From: Cenococcum geophilum 1.58
Lineage: Eukaryota; Ascomycota; Dothideomycetes; Gloniales; Gloniaceae
DNA: 64,000 bases
Direction of reading: 5' to 3'
NCBI GenBank assembly: GCA_001692895.1
Contig: KV748183.1
Span: 1,302,001 to 1,366,000 of the forward strand
How positions within the stretch are numbered: position 1 is the first letter of the stretch; every line of letters begins with the position of its first letter. Position numbers and translations under genes: made by a program. The notes under the pieces were generated by a model. That model was given only the letters and a program-made list of their open reading frames with translations. It was not told the DNA's origin and ran no database searches. Positions 45,320-58,055 of the stretch are shown here, in pieces.

Positions 45320-48300
45320 GTTGTATAACGCCGTCTCTAATGCATTAATTTTGTGGAGATATTCCTTTAGAAATGACTTGCCGGTCTATAGCTGCGTAAG
45401 GATAGCAGCTATATTAGATCTTCCCAATAGAAGCGGTCCTATTATTATCTTAGCTCTTTTTAAGGCTTGCGTTATAAGGTACTATAGGAGGCCGTCTCTC
45501 TATAGTGGCTTCTCGCTCTCTAGTCTTATTATAGCTTTAGTAAGCTTATTAGCCTTCTTATTTTTTATAAATTCTAAGTGGCCTAGAATCTAGTATAGCG
45601 TAATATTATTTAGCTAAAGCTTCTTTAAGATCTCTATAACTACTTCCTAGCAGGCTCTAGCCCTCTAGCTCTATACTAATAGTAACGCTAATTACAAGTT
45701 GGAGAATATTCTTATACTAGAAGTAGGTATTAGAAAACCTACTTAGTTAACAGCCGTGCACGTGGGGTCCTATAGCTAGTTGGCTACCTTGCTGATTGCT
45801 AGAAGCTTTATAAGGTGGGCGTTGGCCTAATTGGAGCTTGCCACCGTTTTTAAAAGCGTTACTTTAGATGGTATAGCATATACGCCAACTTCTGCCCTAC
45901 TATTGCGTATAGATGTATTAACGTATATATTAACCTGCCCTAGCTTATAGTCTTCGATAATAGCCTAAGTATGCTCTTCGTCCTTATATATTACTACATT
46001 AGGCTTAGCCACCCACGGTGGGTATATATATGGTTTGACCTCTAGTACCCTATTTACCTAAACATCCTTATATATCTCTGCTGTCCTTTAAAGCGGCGAT
46101 TAGTGCCGTCTATAGAGTCTTTGTCTTTAAATTATCTAATAAGGGTGTAATTTGCCTAGTTTATAAATTAATACCTAAAATGTAATGGCCTGGTTACGTA
46201 GCCTTTACTTAAGAGGGAGTAAGCCTACTTTTACCTCCGCTATTGGCAGAGTAATAGTGCGGAACCCCCTAATAATAGCTTATACCGTGATCCTTTACGC
46301 CTACTAAAGAAGCTACTTTAATTCTTATATTGTAAGCGGGTATTATATTAGTAACGCGTAGTCTACTACTAATAGGACTAAGCTCTTAGCTAGCTACTTA
46401 ACGCTCTTAAACTACAGTCCCTTTAATTTACGTAACGCTAGCGCCACCTTAGTGGCTTTGCCTACCTTATCTGCTAGGTATGCCTTAAACCATAGCTCCT
46501 TATTAAGAATTACCCCAAGGATCTTAACTTCCTATATTGGGGGGATTCCTTTTCCTTTAAATTAGAGCGGCGTAGTAGTATCCCTACCCACTTCTTTATA
46601 TCTAGTAAGGTAGATAAATAACGTTTTTTTTGCTTTAAATTAAGCTCTACTAGTCCTTTTCTATTTCTTAAGCATTGGTATAATCTTGCCCTAGATAATC
46701 TGCGTATTTTCCTCTACTATAGGGCCTATAACCTATGCTAAGTAGTTGTTAACGAAGGCTATAGAGCTGCTATTTCTGGGTGCGCTTTATATAAGATCCG
46801 CGTTAAAGAATAGGAAGAGTATTGGGGCTAGTGCTAATCCCTATAAAAGACCCGCCTGCGGGAGCGCCTATACCTTTAATATGTATTTATTAACTAGGAT
46901 ATAGGCTTAATAGTTTATATAAAAGTCCTATACCTATTATATAATTGTCTGAGGTATCTATTACTACCGTAATCTCTTAATTTCTAGCTCTATAGCTATA
47001 TTATTATATACGCCCTTAATATTAAATAATACTAGAAATAGTATCTTCTTTCCTTTTTACGCTTTAAATATGTCCTTATAGAGATATAATAGCGCATATA
47101 TTATTAACCTTTACTTCCTAGCTCTAAAGTATATCTTAGGTAGTAAGCTGTGTTCCTTTACTAGGTATACTATTTTCTCTACTACTAGCAATTTAAGTGC
47201 TTTTCCTAGCGTTAGGAGGAGGGAGATCGGCCTATAGTTATTTGCTACTGTATAGTCCCCCCACTTTAGCTTTTATAGTAGTATAATCTTTACTACCTTC
47301 TATTCCTATAGTACTTTCCCTATCTTAAGTAATTTAGTAAAAAGAGTGGTAATCTTACCGCTTAATACGGGCTATAGCTCTCGCTATACCCTAGCTAGTA
47401 GGCCGTCCCTTCCTAGAGCCTTATTTAGGCTAGCCCTAAATATAGCTACCTTAACCTTATATTTGGCGATAGGCTCCTATAACAATTAGTTATAGCTAGT
47501 TATAGCTTCCTCTTCTTATTTATATAGCGGCGGGACTAAAAAGAATGCCTAAAGTAGTTCTCTTACAATATTATGGTTCTCTATAACGACCTCTCCCTAT
47601 CCTTTAGCCTTCTTAATTAGTAGTATTCTAGCGAACGCGGTTATAGCCTATAGATTAAGGTATTTCGACGCTTTTTATATATTATCACTGTTATTAAGGA
47701 ATTCGCCCTAATAGAGCTTCCTATGTCATTAAATAGTCCTATAGAAGAGCTTCTTCGCTTTTACTACGATATTACGTAGTTTAGGGTCGTCCCTTCCTTG
47801 CCTTTGTATCGCACTATTTCTGTTCCTTTAGTATATATATAACTTCCTTAGCGTTATAAGGTCTTCGTTCCACTATCTTTTTATATACGGTAATAGCTTG
47901 GCCCGCTAGTAGTGTGCTTTAAGGGCTTTATTAACCCACCTATTAAGGCAGTTAATTATTTCGTTTATATCTTTTAAAGGGAATCCTATCTCTTTCTATC
48001 GCTCTACGTCTTCTCGAATCTTGTCCTAGTTTGCATTTTTAATAAGTAGCCTCTCTTAGCTCTTTTGCGTGTTTATATTAACCTAAAAGCTAGTATAGAT
48101 AGCTTTATAATCTGACCCGTACTTATACTCCTAGATAGCGTACTTTACTAGTTTACTTACTAGGCCCGGGGTTGTAAGTATAAGGTTAATTGTTAATGTT
48201 CGCCCCGCGTTACTCTTAAATATAGGTACTCCTACTAAAAGTAGGCTTTAGAGTAACCGGTCCGCTATAAAGTTAATAATTAGCGCGCTTTCTTTCTGCG

Positions 48301-48940
48301 TTAATGTGGTACTAATATAACTTCCTCCCTATAGCGGATTATGCCGATTAAAGTTGCCTATAATTACCACCTTAGTATATAGGTCGCGTAATAGTTCACT
48401 TTAGATTAGACTATTAATTATCTCTAGCCTACTAGAGAGCTCCTTTAGGTTCTCTTTTTTGGTTTTCCTTAAATATCTATTTAGAATATATACCGATATA
48501 ATTATAAGTCTCCTTTAGCTAACGTGCGCTACTACTGCTATAATGTCTGCTAAATCTACCTATAGCTATATAGCTACTAGCTTTCTAGATACCTAGATAT
48601 AGAACCTAACTAGGGAATACTACTACTACCTACCTATTGGGACAACCCTTATTTACTAGGGGTTTAAGCTAGCTAGCACTACTTCCCTATTTAAGAGAAA
48701 GTAGTAAGGCTCTTAGCCTAGAATAAAGTGGAAGTCCGCTAGCGCTTTATTATTATATAGCGCATGCTATACTTTTCTATACTTTTTTATATTTGCCTAA
48801 AGGATCTAAAGTTCTTTATTTATAGCGCTGTTATATAAGAATCCTATCTATCTCTTTCCTATATACTAGGCATTTACGGTATAAGGCTTAGTAAGGACCC
48901 TAGTAGTTTACGTAATATAGATTTACCGTCTTACACCAGA
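45320..48940 (-). pseudogene. LINE copy A ORF2: endonuclease, reverse transcriptase, RNase H
   Basis: Minus strand. APE-type endonuclease near 48870-48050, with GNFNRHNPL-stop-GGSY (48360-48310) where the family has GDFNRHHPLWGG. RT follows: NYRPISLLLTLGKALKLLVVEKI (47240-47170), LLPKIYFRAR, FLVLFNIKGVYN (first Asp now Asn), ALPQAGLL-stop-GLALAPILFLFFNADL (46865-46800) and FVNNYLA (46756-46739), where both catalytic Asp codons have become Asn. RNase H lies near 45950-45560: VNTSIRNSRAEVGVYAIPSK (Asp-Gly now Asn-Thr) and YAILDSRPLRI/ILGHLEF-like text. These enzymes nick the target, copy the RNA there and remove it. Stops and Asp losses inactivate them. Confidence 0.82.
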
Positions 48941-50150
48941 GATAGCCTTCCCGCCTATATATTTTGCATATATTAGGTTACGTGTAGTCTCTAGCCCTAT
49001 ATTTAAACCTTTTATATTTATAGCATGCTATAGGGGTGCGTCGCTCCTTAAATAGTAATATATTGTCTGACGTAAGCAGCTTCTCTATATCCTCCTTTAT
49101 TGCTACTTTAATAATCACTAACACGTACTAGCTGTGCGGCCTTAGTTGTCCGAGCTATCTTATTATATATACCTCTACGCCATTCTCTACCCTAAAGCGC
49201 TCTATAGCTAACTTACTTACTTTTCCGCTATTAATGTTTATTATTAAAGGTACTTTAACCTAGTCCGCCTTAACTATATACTACTTAGGTCTAATAAGCC
49301 TCGCCCTAGGGATGTGTGGTTTAAGCTATTAAGTAGTTATCTGCCTAAACGCAGCTTTTTTGTCTTTTTCTACCGAGAATCTAATAATGCTCGCGCTGTT
49401 GCTTATTCGCTATATATAGAAGTCCTTAAGTATAGCTCCCGTAAGCCCCTTAATATCCTTTATACCTTATATAATGGTTTACTTTATTACTTTAGTAGTA
49501 GCTACCTTCTTTATTGCCTTTAAACCCGCTTAGCTAACGTCTATTACTAGCTGCTAATTAGGTTCCTTAGGGTTCCTAGCGCTTGTTATTTATAGCAAGG
49601 TTATCTCTAACCCTACTATACCTCTACTAGCCGCTACTAATGCCTATAATTATGTTGAAGCTAAGGGAGTGTTTAGTTGCGCTTATAAGGACTAGATAGC
49701 CTTTTAGAGTTTAGCGTTTTACTTTTTAAGGCTTTACTATTCCGATTTAATGTCTATAAGGTTATTTCTAATACTCTTAATAATGCTATTCTAGTTTGTA
49801 ATAATATTACTCTGCTATACTATAGTTTCTTTAAGGCTTTTAATAAGTTAATAAAATTCGTTATAATTAATACCTCCTTCTTTACGTTTAGGTAAGGTAG
49901 AGACTCTTACTATAGGGAATGGAGGTAGTATATACTATATAGCTTATAGTCTAGTTTGTAGTGCGGTTGTTTACTATTTAAACTATACTAATATTTAGGC
50001 TTATATCCTTAGTAACTGCTAGGCCTCTTATACCTTCGCACTTGGTTTCTTTATATGTTTTAGTAAAGCTACTAGCGGGTCTAGAGGTGGTGTTGCTAAT
50101 ACGCGTTTAGGGGTTGAAGCAGCTATTAGGGCTCTAGGGCTTTGTTTAGT
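48930..50150 (-). pseudogene. LINE copy A ORF1 (Gag-like, CCHC zinc knuckles)
   Basis: Minus strand. Legible text includes IKGLTGAILKDFYI and KDKKAAFRQIT (near 49450-49330), HIPRARLIRPKWYIVKADQV-like (49320-49260), LAIERFRVENGVEVYII, VIIKVAIKEDIEKLLTSDN (49115-49060), then knuckles CYKYKRFKYRARDYTR and ICKIYRREGYLW (49020-48930). In the knuckles several Cys/His codons now read Tyr, as expected of RIP on TGC/CAC. This protein binds LINE RNA. It lies directly upstream of ORF2. Confidence 0.75.
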
Positions 50151-50283
50151 AGGCCGTAGAGGCCGCCTTATAGTGGGAACTAGCTAAATAAAAGACTAGG
50201 ATTTGATTAATAGAATGTCTAAGATAAATATCCTCCTCTTTTAAAAGTTTTTACTTAGGTAAGGTATAAGGGGGTGACTAATT

Positions 50284-50295
50284 ACGCCTCTTAAA
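50284..50295. other. Target-site duplication of LINE copy B (3' side)
   Basis: ACGCCTCTTAAA, repeated at 56989-57000 on the other side of LINE B (TTACGCCTCTTAAA if two more bases are counted). It is the reverse complement of the 12 bp duplication around the LINE tail at 41974-42165. Confidence 0.75.
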
Positions 50296-51059
50296 CGTAT
50301 ATATATATGTATATATATTCTATTATAGCTATATACTATTTAGGGTATAGGCCGTTACAGAGCGCTAACTAAATACTTCCTACTATTAATATGCTTGCTC
50401 TAGTTTAGAAGCTAACTATAAGAACTATATATCTATTACCTAATACTATACTTAACTAAGGAAAAAATAAAGGAAAGTAATGTGTTACTATTAGAAAATA
50501 GTTAGAGTTTAGAGGCGAGCCTAAGTAAGTAGTTTTCGACGCCTTGTGTCTACAGGGCTATTTTAGCGTTGTGCGCTTTTTAATTGGTGATATGCTAGTG
50601 GAGGCACGTGTAGAGGAGGCTCGCGGTGTATTTGGTTAGATAATTAGAGGAATTCTTAAGAGTCTTCGCTTATTAACGTCGGCTTTTATACTCTCTGTAT
50701 CTTATATACTTAGGTGTAAGCGTCCGGTCTCCTTTGCAAATTTAATTATAGCTTTAACTACGCTAATATTTGGCTTCTAGCGCTTAATTAGGCCGTTAAT
50801 ATTCCTGCCTCCTTTTTGTCTACGTAAGTAGCCTCCTAATGTATATAATAGATCCCCAAATCGATCTCTATGCTACTCTCTTAGTTTAATCCTCTGCTAT
50901 GTCCACCTCCTATAAGAAAAGAGGAAGTGCTATATTAATTCTGTAAGCCTATAGTTATATAACGCCGTCTCTAATACATTAATTTTGTGGAGATATTCCT
51001 TTAGAAATGACTTGCCGGTCTGTAGCTGTGTAAGGATAGCAGCTTTAGAGCTAATTAGC

Positions 51060-54000
51060 TGCTAGTATAATCCTACAGCCTTTCTAAGGTGGAGTGCTGT
51101 ATTAATCTTCCTTGTAAACTTACCTATATTAGATCTTCCCGATAAAAGCGGTCCTATTATTATCTTAGCTCTTTTTAAGGCTTGCGTTATAAGGTACTAT
51201 AGGAGGCCGTCTCTCTATAGTGGCTCCTTGCTCTCTAGTCTTGTTGCTATTTTAGTAAGCTTATTGGCCTTCTCGTTTCCTATAAATCCTAAGTGGCCTA
51301 GAATCTAGTATAGCGTGATATTGTTTAGCTAGAGTTTCTTTAAGATCTCTATAACTATTTCCTGGCAGGCTCTAGCCCTCTAGCTCTATACTAACAGCAA
51401 CGCTAATTGCGAGTTGGAGAATATTCTTATACTAGAAGCAGGTATTAGAAAACCTACTTAGTTAATAGCTGTGCACGTAGGGTCCTATAGCTAGTTAGCT
51501 GCCTTGCTAATTGCTAGAAGCTCTGTTAGGTGGGCGTCGGCCTACTTAAAGCCCGCTACCGTTTTTAAAAGCGTTGCTTTAGATGGTGTAGCATATACGC
51601 TAACTCCTGCCCTGCTATTACGTACCGATGTATTAATATATATATCAACCTATCCTGGCTTATAGTCTTTAATAATAGCTTAAGTATACTCTTTGTCCTT
51701 GTATATTACTATATTAGGCTTAGCCACCTATGGCGGGTATATATACGGTTTAACCTCTAGCACCCTATTTACCTAGACATCCTTATATATCTCTGCTGTC
51801 CTCTAAAGTAGCGATTAGTACCGTCTATAGAGCCTCTGTCTTTGAATTATCTAATGGGGATATAATTTGCCTAGTTTATGGATTAATACCTAGAACGCGA
51901 TGGCCTGGTTATATAGCCTTTACTTAAAAGGGAGCAAGCCAGCTTCTACCTCCGCTATTAGCAGAGTAACGGTACGGAACCCCCTAATAATAGCTTATGC
52001 CGTAATCCTTTGCGCCTACTAGAGAAGCTACTTTAACTCTTATATTGCAAGTAGGTACTATATCGGCGATGTATAGTTTGCTACTAGTAGGACCGAGCTC
52101 TTAGCTAGCTGCTTAACGCTCTTAGACTATAGTTCCTTTAATCTACGCAACGCTAGCGCTACCTTAGTAGCTTTACCTACCTTATTTGCTAGGTATGCCT
52201 TAAACTATAGCTCCTTATTAAGAATTACCCTAAGGATCTTAACTTCCTATATTGGGGGGATTCCTTTTTTTTTAAATTGGAGCGGCGTGGTAGTATTTCT
52301 ACCCGCTTCTTTATATCTAGTAAGGTAGATAAATAATGTTTTTTTTACTTTAAATTAAGCTCTACTAGTCCTCTTCTATTTCTTAAGTATCGGTATAATC
52401 TCGCCCTAGATAATTTATGTGTTTTCCTCTGTTATAGGGCCTATAACCTATACTAAGTAGTTATTAATAAAGGCTATAGAGCTGCTATTTTTGGGTGCGC
52501 CTTATATAAGATCCGCGTTAAAGAATAGAAAGAGTATTAGGGCTAGTACTAATCCCTATGGGAGACCTGCTTGTGGGAGCGCCTATATCTCTAATATGTA
52601 TCCATTAACTAGGATATAGGCTTAACGGTTTATATAAAAGTCCTATACCTATTATATAATTGTCTAAGGTATCTATTGCTGCCGTAATCTTCTAATTTCT
52701 GGCTCTATAGCTACATTATTATACGCGCCCTTAATATTAAATAATACTAAAGATAGCGTCTTTTTTCCTCTTTACGCTCTAAATACGTCCTTATAGAGAT
52801 ATAATAGCGTATATATTATTAACCTTTGCTTCCTAGCTCTAAAGTATATCTTAGGTAGTAGGCTGTGTTCCTTTACTAGGTATATTATTCTCTCTACTAC
52901 TAGCAATTTAAGTGCTTTTCCTAGCGTTAGGAGGAGGGAGATTGGCCTATAGTTGTTTACTACTATATAGTCCCCTCGCTTTGGCTTCTATAGTAGTATA
53001 ATCTTTACTACCTTCTATTTCTGTAGTACTTTCCCTATCTTAAGTAATTTGGTAAAGAGAGTGGTAATCTTACTGCTTAGTATGGGCTATAGCTCTTACT
53101 ATATCTTAGCTAGTAGGCCGTCCCTTCCTAGAGCCTTATCTGGGCTAGCCCTAAATATAGCTGCCTTAATCTTATATTTAGCGATAGGCTTCTATAGCAA
53201 TTAGTTATAGCTAGTTATAGCTTTCTTTTCTTATTTGCATGGCGGCGGGATTAAAAAGAATGCCTAAAGTAGTTCTCTTGTAATATTGTGGTTCTTTATA
53301 ACAACCTCTCCCTATCCTCTAGTCTTCTTAATTAGCGGTATTCTAGCGAACGCGGATATAGCCTGCGGATTAAGGTATTTTAACGCTTTTTATATATTAT
53401 TACTGTTACTAAGGAATTCGTCCTAATAGAGCTTTCTATATCGCTAAATAGTCCTATAAAAGGGCTTCTTTACTTTTACTGCGATATTATATAGCTTAGG
53501 GTCATCCCTTCCTTACCTTTATATTATACTATTTCTATTCCTCTAGTATATATATAACTTCCTTAGCGTTATAAGGTCTTTATTCTACTATCTTTTTATA
53601 TATAGTAATAGCTTAACCCTCTAGCAGTGTGCTTTAAGGGCTTTATTAACCTACCTATTAAGGTAGTTAATTATTTTGTCTATATCTTCTATAGGGAATC
53701 CTATTTCTTTTTATTGCTCTACGTCTTCTTAAATCTTGTCCCAGTTTATATTCTTAATAAGTAGCCTCTCCTAGCTCTTCTGCGTGCCTATATTAACTTA
53801 GAAGCTAGTGTAAATAGCTTTATAATCTGACCCGTACTTATACTCCTAAATAGCATACTTTATTAGTTTACTTACTAGGCCCGGGGTTGTAAGTATAAGG
53901 TTAATTATTAATATTTGCCCCGCGTTACTTTTAAATATAGGTACTCCTACTAGAAGTAGGCTCTAGAGTAACCGGTCTACTATAAAGTTAATAATTAGCG

Positions 54001-54650
54001 CGCTTTTTTCCTGCGTTAATATAGTACTAATATAACTTCCTCCCTATAGCGGATTATACCGATTAAAGTTACCTATAATTACTACCTCGGTATATAGGTT
54101 GCGCAATAGTTTACCCTAAATTAGACTATTAATTATCTCTAGCCTACTAGAGAGCTCCTCTAGGTTCTCTTCCTTAGTTCTCCTTAAATATCTGTTTAGA
54201 ATATATACCGATATAATTATAAGTCTCCTTTAGCCGATGTGCGCCACTACCGCCGTAATGTCTACTAAATCTACCTATAGCTGTGTAGCTGCTAGCTCTT
54301 TAGACGCCTAGATATATAACCTAACTAAGGGATACCGCTACTGCCTGCCTATTGGGATAAACCTTATCCACTAGGGGTTTAAGCCGGCTAGCACTACTTC
54401 CCTATCTAAGAGAAAGTAGTAAGGCTCCTAGCCTAGAATAAAGTGAAAGTCCGCTAGCGCTTCGTTGTTATATAGCGCATGCTGCGCTTCCCTATACTTT
54501 TTTATATTCGCCTAAAGGATCTAGAGTTCTCTATTTATAATGCTGTTGTATAAAAATCCTATCTATTTCTTTTCTATATGCTAGGCATTTACGGTATAAG
54601 GCTTAGTAAGGACCCTAATAGTTTACACAGTGTAGATTAACCGTCTTATA
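51060..54650 (-). pseudogene. LINE copy B ORF2: endonuclease, reverse transcriptase, RNase H
   Basis: Same domain order as copy A: endonuclease about 54580-53770, RT about 52960-52230 with the active-site box read as FINNYLA near 52480-52460, and RNase H about 51670-51130 with an SVRNSRAGVGVYATPSK-like start. Stops differ in part from copy A, showing that the two copies were mutated separately. Dead copy. Confidence 0.8.
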
Positions 54651-55900
54651 CTAGAGATGGCCTTCCTATCCATATATTTCGTATATATTAGGTTATGTAG
54701 TCTCTAGCCCTATATTTAAACCTTTTACATTTATAGCATGCTATAGGGGTGCGTTGTTCCTTAAATGGTAATATAATAATCGCACTTCCCCTAAATAATA
54801 CGTTATCCGACGTAAGCAGCTTCTCTACATCCTCTTTTATTGCTACTTTAATAATTACTAACGCATGCTAGCTGCGCGGCCTTAGTTGTCCGAGCTATTT
54901 TATTATATATACCTCTACCCCATTCTCTACCCTAAAGCGCTTTATAGCTAACTTACTTACTTTTCCGCTGTTAATATTTATTACTAAAGGTACTTTAACC
55001 TAGTCCGCCTTAACCGTATACCACTTAGGTCCGACAAGCCTCGCGCTAGGGATATGCGGTTTAAGCTATTAGGCAGTTATCTGCCTAAACGCAGCTTCTT
55101 TATCTTTTTCTACTAAGAATCTAATAATGCTTACGCTGTCTCTTATTTGCTATACGCGGAAGTCCTTAAGTATAGCTCCTATAAGCCTATTAACATTCTT
55201 TATACCTTATATAATAGTTTGCTTTACTACTTTAATAGTAGCTACCTTCTTTATTGTCTTCTTACCTACTTAGCTAACGTTTATTACTAGCTGCTAATTG
55301 GGTTCTTTAGAGTTCCTGGCGTTTATCGTTTATAGCTAAGTTACCTCTGCCCCTATTGTGCTTCTACTGGCCGCTACTAATGCCTATAATTGTGTTGGAG
55401 CTAAGGGGGTGTTTAGTTACGCTCGTAAGGACCGGATAGCCTTTTAGAGTTTAGCGTTTTGCTTTTTAAGGCTTTGCTGTTCCGATTTAATGTCTACTAG
55501 GTCGTTTCTAATGCTTTTAATAATACTATTCTGGTTTATGATGATATTGCTCTGCTATACTATAGTTTCTTTAAGGCTTTTAATAAGTTGATAAAATTCG
55601 TCACAATTAATACCTCCTCCTTTACATTTAGGTAAGGTAGAGGCTCTTGCTGTAGGGAATGGGGGCAGTATATGCTGTATAGCTTATAGTCCGGTTTATG
55701 GTGTAGTTATCTGCTATTTAAACTATGCTAATCTTTGGGATTGTGTCCTTAGCGACTGCTAGGCCTCTTACACCTTCGCGCTTAGTTTCTTTATACGTCT
55801 TAGTGGAGCTGCTGGCGGTTTTAGAGATGGTGTTGCTAATACGCGTTTAGGGGTCGAAGCAGCTATTGGGGCTCTAGGGCTTTGTTTAATGGGCCGTAGG
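54650..55900 (-). pseudogene. LINE copy B ORF1 (Gag-like, CCHC zinc knuckles)
   Basis: Homologous to 48930-50150. The knuckle segment lies near 54740-54650. About 50 bp present here near 54770-54815 are absent or altered in copy A, so the two help correct each other when read together. Broken by stops. Confidence 0.72.
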
Positions 55901-57000
55901 GGCCGCCTTATAGTGGGAACTAGCTAAACAAAAGACTAGGATTTGATTAAAAGAATGTCCGAGATAAATATCCTCCTCTTTAGATAACTTGCGTAGCTAG
56001 AAACTAGACTATATATACCTGCTAAGATGACGCCCCAGGCGCTAGCTTTAAGGACCCCCTGCCTTTATAAAATACAGCTAATGTAGCCTAAATTAGTGGC
56101 GTGACGAGCTCGTATTTACCTATCCTTTAAATCAGCTATAATCGGCTTATTTAAGCCGAACGCTAGGATTGGGTAAGGCGTATTCTATTAGGTAAGGCGC
56201 ATATTTTTTAACTAAGGCGTTTAGCAGGAGGCTTGGAAGTAAGCCCTGTAGAAGCTTAACCTTTGCTGCCGATATATACGATTATGGCCGTCGGCTTCCT
56301 GTTTAACTTCTAACTCTATATTATATACGCTTTTAAGATGCCTTAAAGGCAGGCGTGCTGTATATGGGTCTCTTAGGAGGCATTGGAGCCTCTAAGGAGG
56401 TAGAAAGGGGTAGTAGGAACGATATGCGTGGGAGTTAAGTTTATTGGAGGTGGTGTATATAAGGAAGATTTGTCTATAGCCCTATAGAAGATTATTAGCT
56501 TTTCTAAACCAAATTTAAGCTTACCAAAATATATTGTTAGCTGTCTTTACCAACACTACAAAGTATCTGGTTTATTAGCCTTTACTTAGTTATTAGAGGA
56601 TATAAAAAGCAGTAATTAGATAAGCGGTATACCGGTTATATGGCAGAAGTTATAGTAAGGATAGCTCTAGCAGCTGCATTAAATTTGGCGCCGTTGTTAT
56701 TATCAAAATCTATGGCAATAAGAGTGGTAGGTAGGAGTAATATAAGGTTATTTGGTAGAGCTCCGTAGGATCTACAGAATTTGTAAAATTGCTTACTACT
56801 AAGCCGTATATAGAACGCCTCCTTACCGACGGTTACAAAACGTTAAATTTGATAAGGCTTTGCATACTGCGCCGAGCCTTCTATATAGGGCCTAGTTAAT
56901 TACGAAAGAACGCTATAATATTAAGGTATAAGATACTAGGAGGTAACCCCTGCTTTAACCGCGTAAGTTATCTTTTTAGAAGTTGCTTACGCCTCTTAAA

Positions 57001-57300
57001 TAAGGGTCTTACGCCTCTTAAATAAGGGTCTGGCTAGTGTGGGTCGGCCGCCCTCTTTGCTAGCGCGGGCGAAAAGTGCAAAGGGCTTCTAGTAGCGGCT
57101 CTTTTGTAAGCTGCTATTTGGCGCGGATAAGAAAGAGAAGTTAGAAAAGCGTTTTTGCTAGGATGGTATAAGACAGGAGGGTTGGGACGGTGGGCGCTAA
57201 GAAATTTAAGGGGTAAGGTAAATTATAAGCTAGAACCTAATAGAGTCTTAGAAGAGGAGTAAGATTTAGAACTAGGCACTAAAACGGGATCTATAGTGGG
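57001..57300. repeat. Family X end, copy 4, partly inverted
   Basis: 57011-57065 is the reverse complement of the first ~55 bp of family X (CGCTAGTAGGGAGGG ... CCCTTATTTAAGAGGCGT). 57120-57210 resembles the next part of family X in direct orientation (GCGGATAAGAAAGAGAAG, then GGATGGTATA). A 22 bp unit ending in TAAGGGTCTT is tandemly duplicated at 56989-57010 and 57011-57032. LINE B sits at this junction. Confidence 0.55.
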
Positions 57301-58055
57301 AACTAGAACGGGATCTATAGAGTAAAGCTAAGTAAGCACTAAACCCTTCGCTAGGCATACTTATTAGTATAGTTGCTATCCCCTAAGATGGACTGATAAT
57401 TACAGATAGAAAGGTCTTAAAAATTAGCGGGTATGATTCCTTCTAAATTAGATGGCCTTTTTACCGACATACATATTCTACTACTAGTAAAAGAGTTTAA
57501 TAAGATTGTAGCGGCTTTATCACTACCTTATATGTTCTCTCTGCTACTCTCTATAGCGGTACCCGTCCCCGCTTATTCTTTAAGTCTGTATAAACCTTCC
57601 CTGTATCTAGTTGGAAGGCAAGCCTATATAGTAGCTTAGACTATATTTTTGGATAGAACGTGGTATATAGGAATAACACTGACGCGTTAGTATTAAGAAA
57701 CCTGCCAGTAATATTTAACAGAGCCCTAAATAGCTATCTTGGTAAGCGGGAAGATATCTTTATAACTATTGCTTATGCTTTAACTATAACTAGTTTTTTA
57801 GAAGCTTTTTGATTTTGAAACGGAAGCTAGTAAGCCGTGTAAGGCTTAGATTATGTTCACTATAGGCAACGGGCTAACTTACTTCTGTCTCTCGTGTTCT
57901 TCACCTTCTAACTTCTTAACTCGTCCTTTATATATATTAAGCTCTCCCTTAAACTAGAGATTATAATAGGAGCCATAGAGCCACCTTATTTGCTAATTGT
58001 TATTATATTAGTCAATGCTAGATATACATAAGGTAAGTGCCTTTGCCGTAGGGCG
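57301..58055. other. Unidentified spacer 3' of the Ser/Thr kinase relic
   Basis: No gene recognised. A 68-codon plus-strand open stretch at 57433-57639 is hydrophobic, has no motif and looks like chance. Confidence 0.4.

Larger units (their letters stand above)
44660..50241 (-). mobile_element. Tad1-like LINE retrotransposon, copy A
   Basis: A non-LTR retrotransposon read right to left: ORF1 with CCHC knuckles, ORF2 with endonuclease, RT and RNase H, then a 3' end in (TA)n. It matches copy B base by base from 44660/50297 to 50241/55981, after which B runs on about 1 kb further. Copy A is thus 5'-shorter, as common in LINEs. It lacks about 82 bp present in B near the RNase H end. Frames are heavily stopped. 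Confidence 0.85.
50296..56988 (-). mobile_element. Tad1-like LINE retrotransposon, copy B (longer copy)
   Basis: 6.7 kb from the (TA)n tail at 50296 to a 5' end at 56988, flanked by a 12-14 bp duplication. It has the same layout as copy A but keeps about 1 kb more at the 5' end (55982-56988), which I read as 5' untranslated region since no protein motif shows there. Copy B keeps the ~82 bp missing from A (near 51040-51122). Most A/B differences are C/T or G/A. It lies head to tail with copy A, separated by 54 bp. Confidence 0.85.

Noticed and set aside
45321..45593. 90-codon plus-strand open frame
   Set aside because: Antisense to the LINE RNase H region, and the homologous part of LINE B does not keep it open in the same form.
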